Source of the DNA: Bigelowiella natans CCMP2755 | Taxonomy: Eukaryota; Cercozoa; Chlorarachniophyceae | Assembly (NCBI GenBank): GCA_000320545.1 | Contig: ADNK01000984.1 | Location: forward strand, 1-35,099 | Reading direction: 5' to 3' | Length of the DNA stretch: 35,099 nucleotides | Shown: positions 34,402 through 35,099 of the stretch, piece after piece | How the letters are laid out: each line of letters opens with the position of its first letter | Numbering within the stretch: the stretch's first letter is position 1 | Notes under the pieces: model-generated | Database searches by the model: none | Seen by the model: the letters and a program-made list of their open reading frames with translations, nothing else | What the model was told of the DNA's origin: nothing | Position numbers and translations under genes: made by a program

Positions 34402-35099
34402 TTTAGCGGACTAGCGGTAGCTGTTTGGCTTTTGTGCGCGGGACTGTGCTGTTGATGTTGGAAAGTCAACACGCGGTCTCGTGTGCTTTTGGATTCTGAT
34501 GATGACTTGTGACTTGCGCTGCACGCATGTGCGCATTGGGTTCCGGCGCATTCGCGAAGATTCTCGAATCTTCCAGAATTCTCTCGAATTCTCTCGAGTG
34601 TTTCTGGAAGGTTCTCGAAGCTTCCGGAATGTTCTCGAAGATTCTGGAAGTTCTGAGAACTTCCATGCGCATGTGCGCAGCGCAGCGTGCAGCACGAGTG
34701 GACGTGCGCATGCTGCGACAGCTCCTTGATCGTGGGTGGCGCGGCCAGACCGCTGACACGCCCCCATGGACGTGGTGACCACGATCAGAGTGCTGATGTG
34801 CACGTGCCATTTCTGCCATGGTGACAGAACTTTTGCACGGTGCTGCACATGGACGCCATTCCCAAAGGTTTCGGAGTCCGAATGGTTGGCAATGTTTTGC
34901 CGACCAAACATCGCACCACCAGACGCCCAAAAACTCTGTGCAGAGGCACAAAATTCCCAGGCTTGCAACTGGGCAAGGTGCCATGGGCATGGTGCACTCC
35001 GAAATCGGCAGGAAAAATTCTTGCCTGACTGGCAAGGTGCCACCATTTCGGTACGAACTGGGACTTGTCCAAAAATTAATTTTTTTTGAACGACACCAG
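34402..35099 (-). repeat. long interspersed repeat, copy 2 (inverted, cut by window edge)
   Basis: Read on the minus strand from 35099, the sequence follows copy 1 from 3092: CTGGTGTCG, the AT block, TACCGAAATGGTGGCACC, the GC-rich middle, the 10-bp array and the CCGCTAAAA end. Copies differ by scattered substitutions, a short deletion near the GCCCAGTCAGG segment and a shorter array (698 versus 755 bp overall). The part corresponding to array A lies beyond the window. Confidence 0.88.
34551..34650. promoter_or_regulatory. heat-shock-element-like array C: 10 units
   Basis: Ten decamers fit TTCnnGAAnn in two phased blocks (34551-34600 and 34602-34650). Eight keep both triplets; those at 34581 and 34591 have CTC for TTC. 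A one-base insertion separates the blocks. Array B in copy 1 has six more units, which accounts for most of the length difference between the repeat copies. Confidence 0.62.

Noticed and set aside
34411-35046. 211-codon minus-strand frame in repeat copy 2
   Set aside because: It matches a copy 1 frame only because the DNA is nearly identical; its N-terminal part is frameshifted by an indel and its C-terminal part reads the HSE array in another frame.
1-35099. CRISPR arrays, tRNA or rRNA genes, bacterial operon features
   Set aside because: Tandem repeats here are eukaryotic micro- and minisatellites without regular unique spacers, genes have spliceosomal introns, and no cloverleaf or rRNA sequence was recognised by eye.

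Overview
This is nuclear DNA from an intron-rich eukaryote. The evidence is multi-exon genes with GT-AG introns in consistent phase, a Ty1/copia retrotransposon fragment, a Golgi-type GT32 glycosyltransferase, a DHHC-family S-acyltransferase and very dense microsatellites. I cannot name the species. A protist or alga is the best guess, mainly from the short introns and small multi-exon genes, and is inference only.

Layout. 1-273 (-): 5' end of a low-complexity protein running off the left edge. 323-2600 (+): 5'-truncated copia element with an intact RT-RNase H reading frame (419-2362). 3005-3846: a repeat with heat-shock-element-like arrays. Its second copy lies inverted at 34402-35099, so the two copies flank about 31 kb. 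4184-4790: degenerate minisatellite. 5064-7004 (+): five-exon gene with a signal-like N-terminus, an acidic/glycine-arginine middle and a UVR-like helical hairpin. 8822-10413 (-): eight-exon GT32 gene. 10962-12747 (+): eleven-exon DHHC-family gene whose DHHC motif reads GHHC. 12748-16854: no convincing gene, many microsatellites. 16855-21084 (-): an unrecognised gene with well-supported central exons and a microsatellite-rich 3' part. 21491-33833 (+): a 34-exon gene for a protein of about 926 residues with an acidic tail, in which many introns are largely microsatellite. A short antisense ORF lies in its last long intron.

The GT32 and DHHC genes are divergent, as are the 16.9-21.1 kb and 21.5-33.8 kb genes. 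No pathway or operon logic links the genes. Both enzymes would act on the endomembrane system, but that is coincidence as far as the sequence shows.

The most unusual signal is the repeat carrying 16 consecutive 10-bp units of TTCnnGAAnn (3541-3700), a second array of 10 units in the inverted copy, and a separate perfect 4-unit array at 3005-3044. This is the textbook heat-shock-factor binding pattern. The contact triplets are nearly invariant while the spacers vary.
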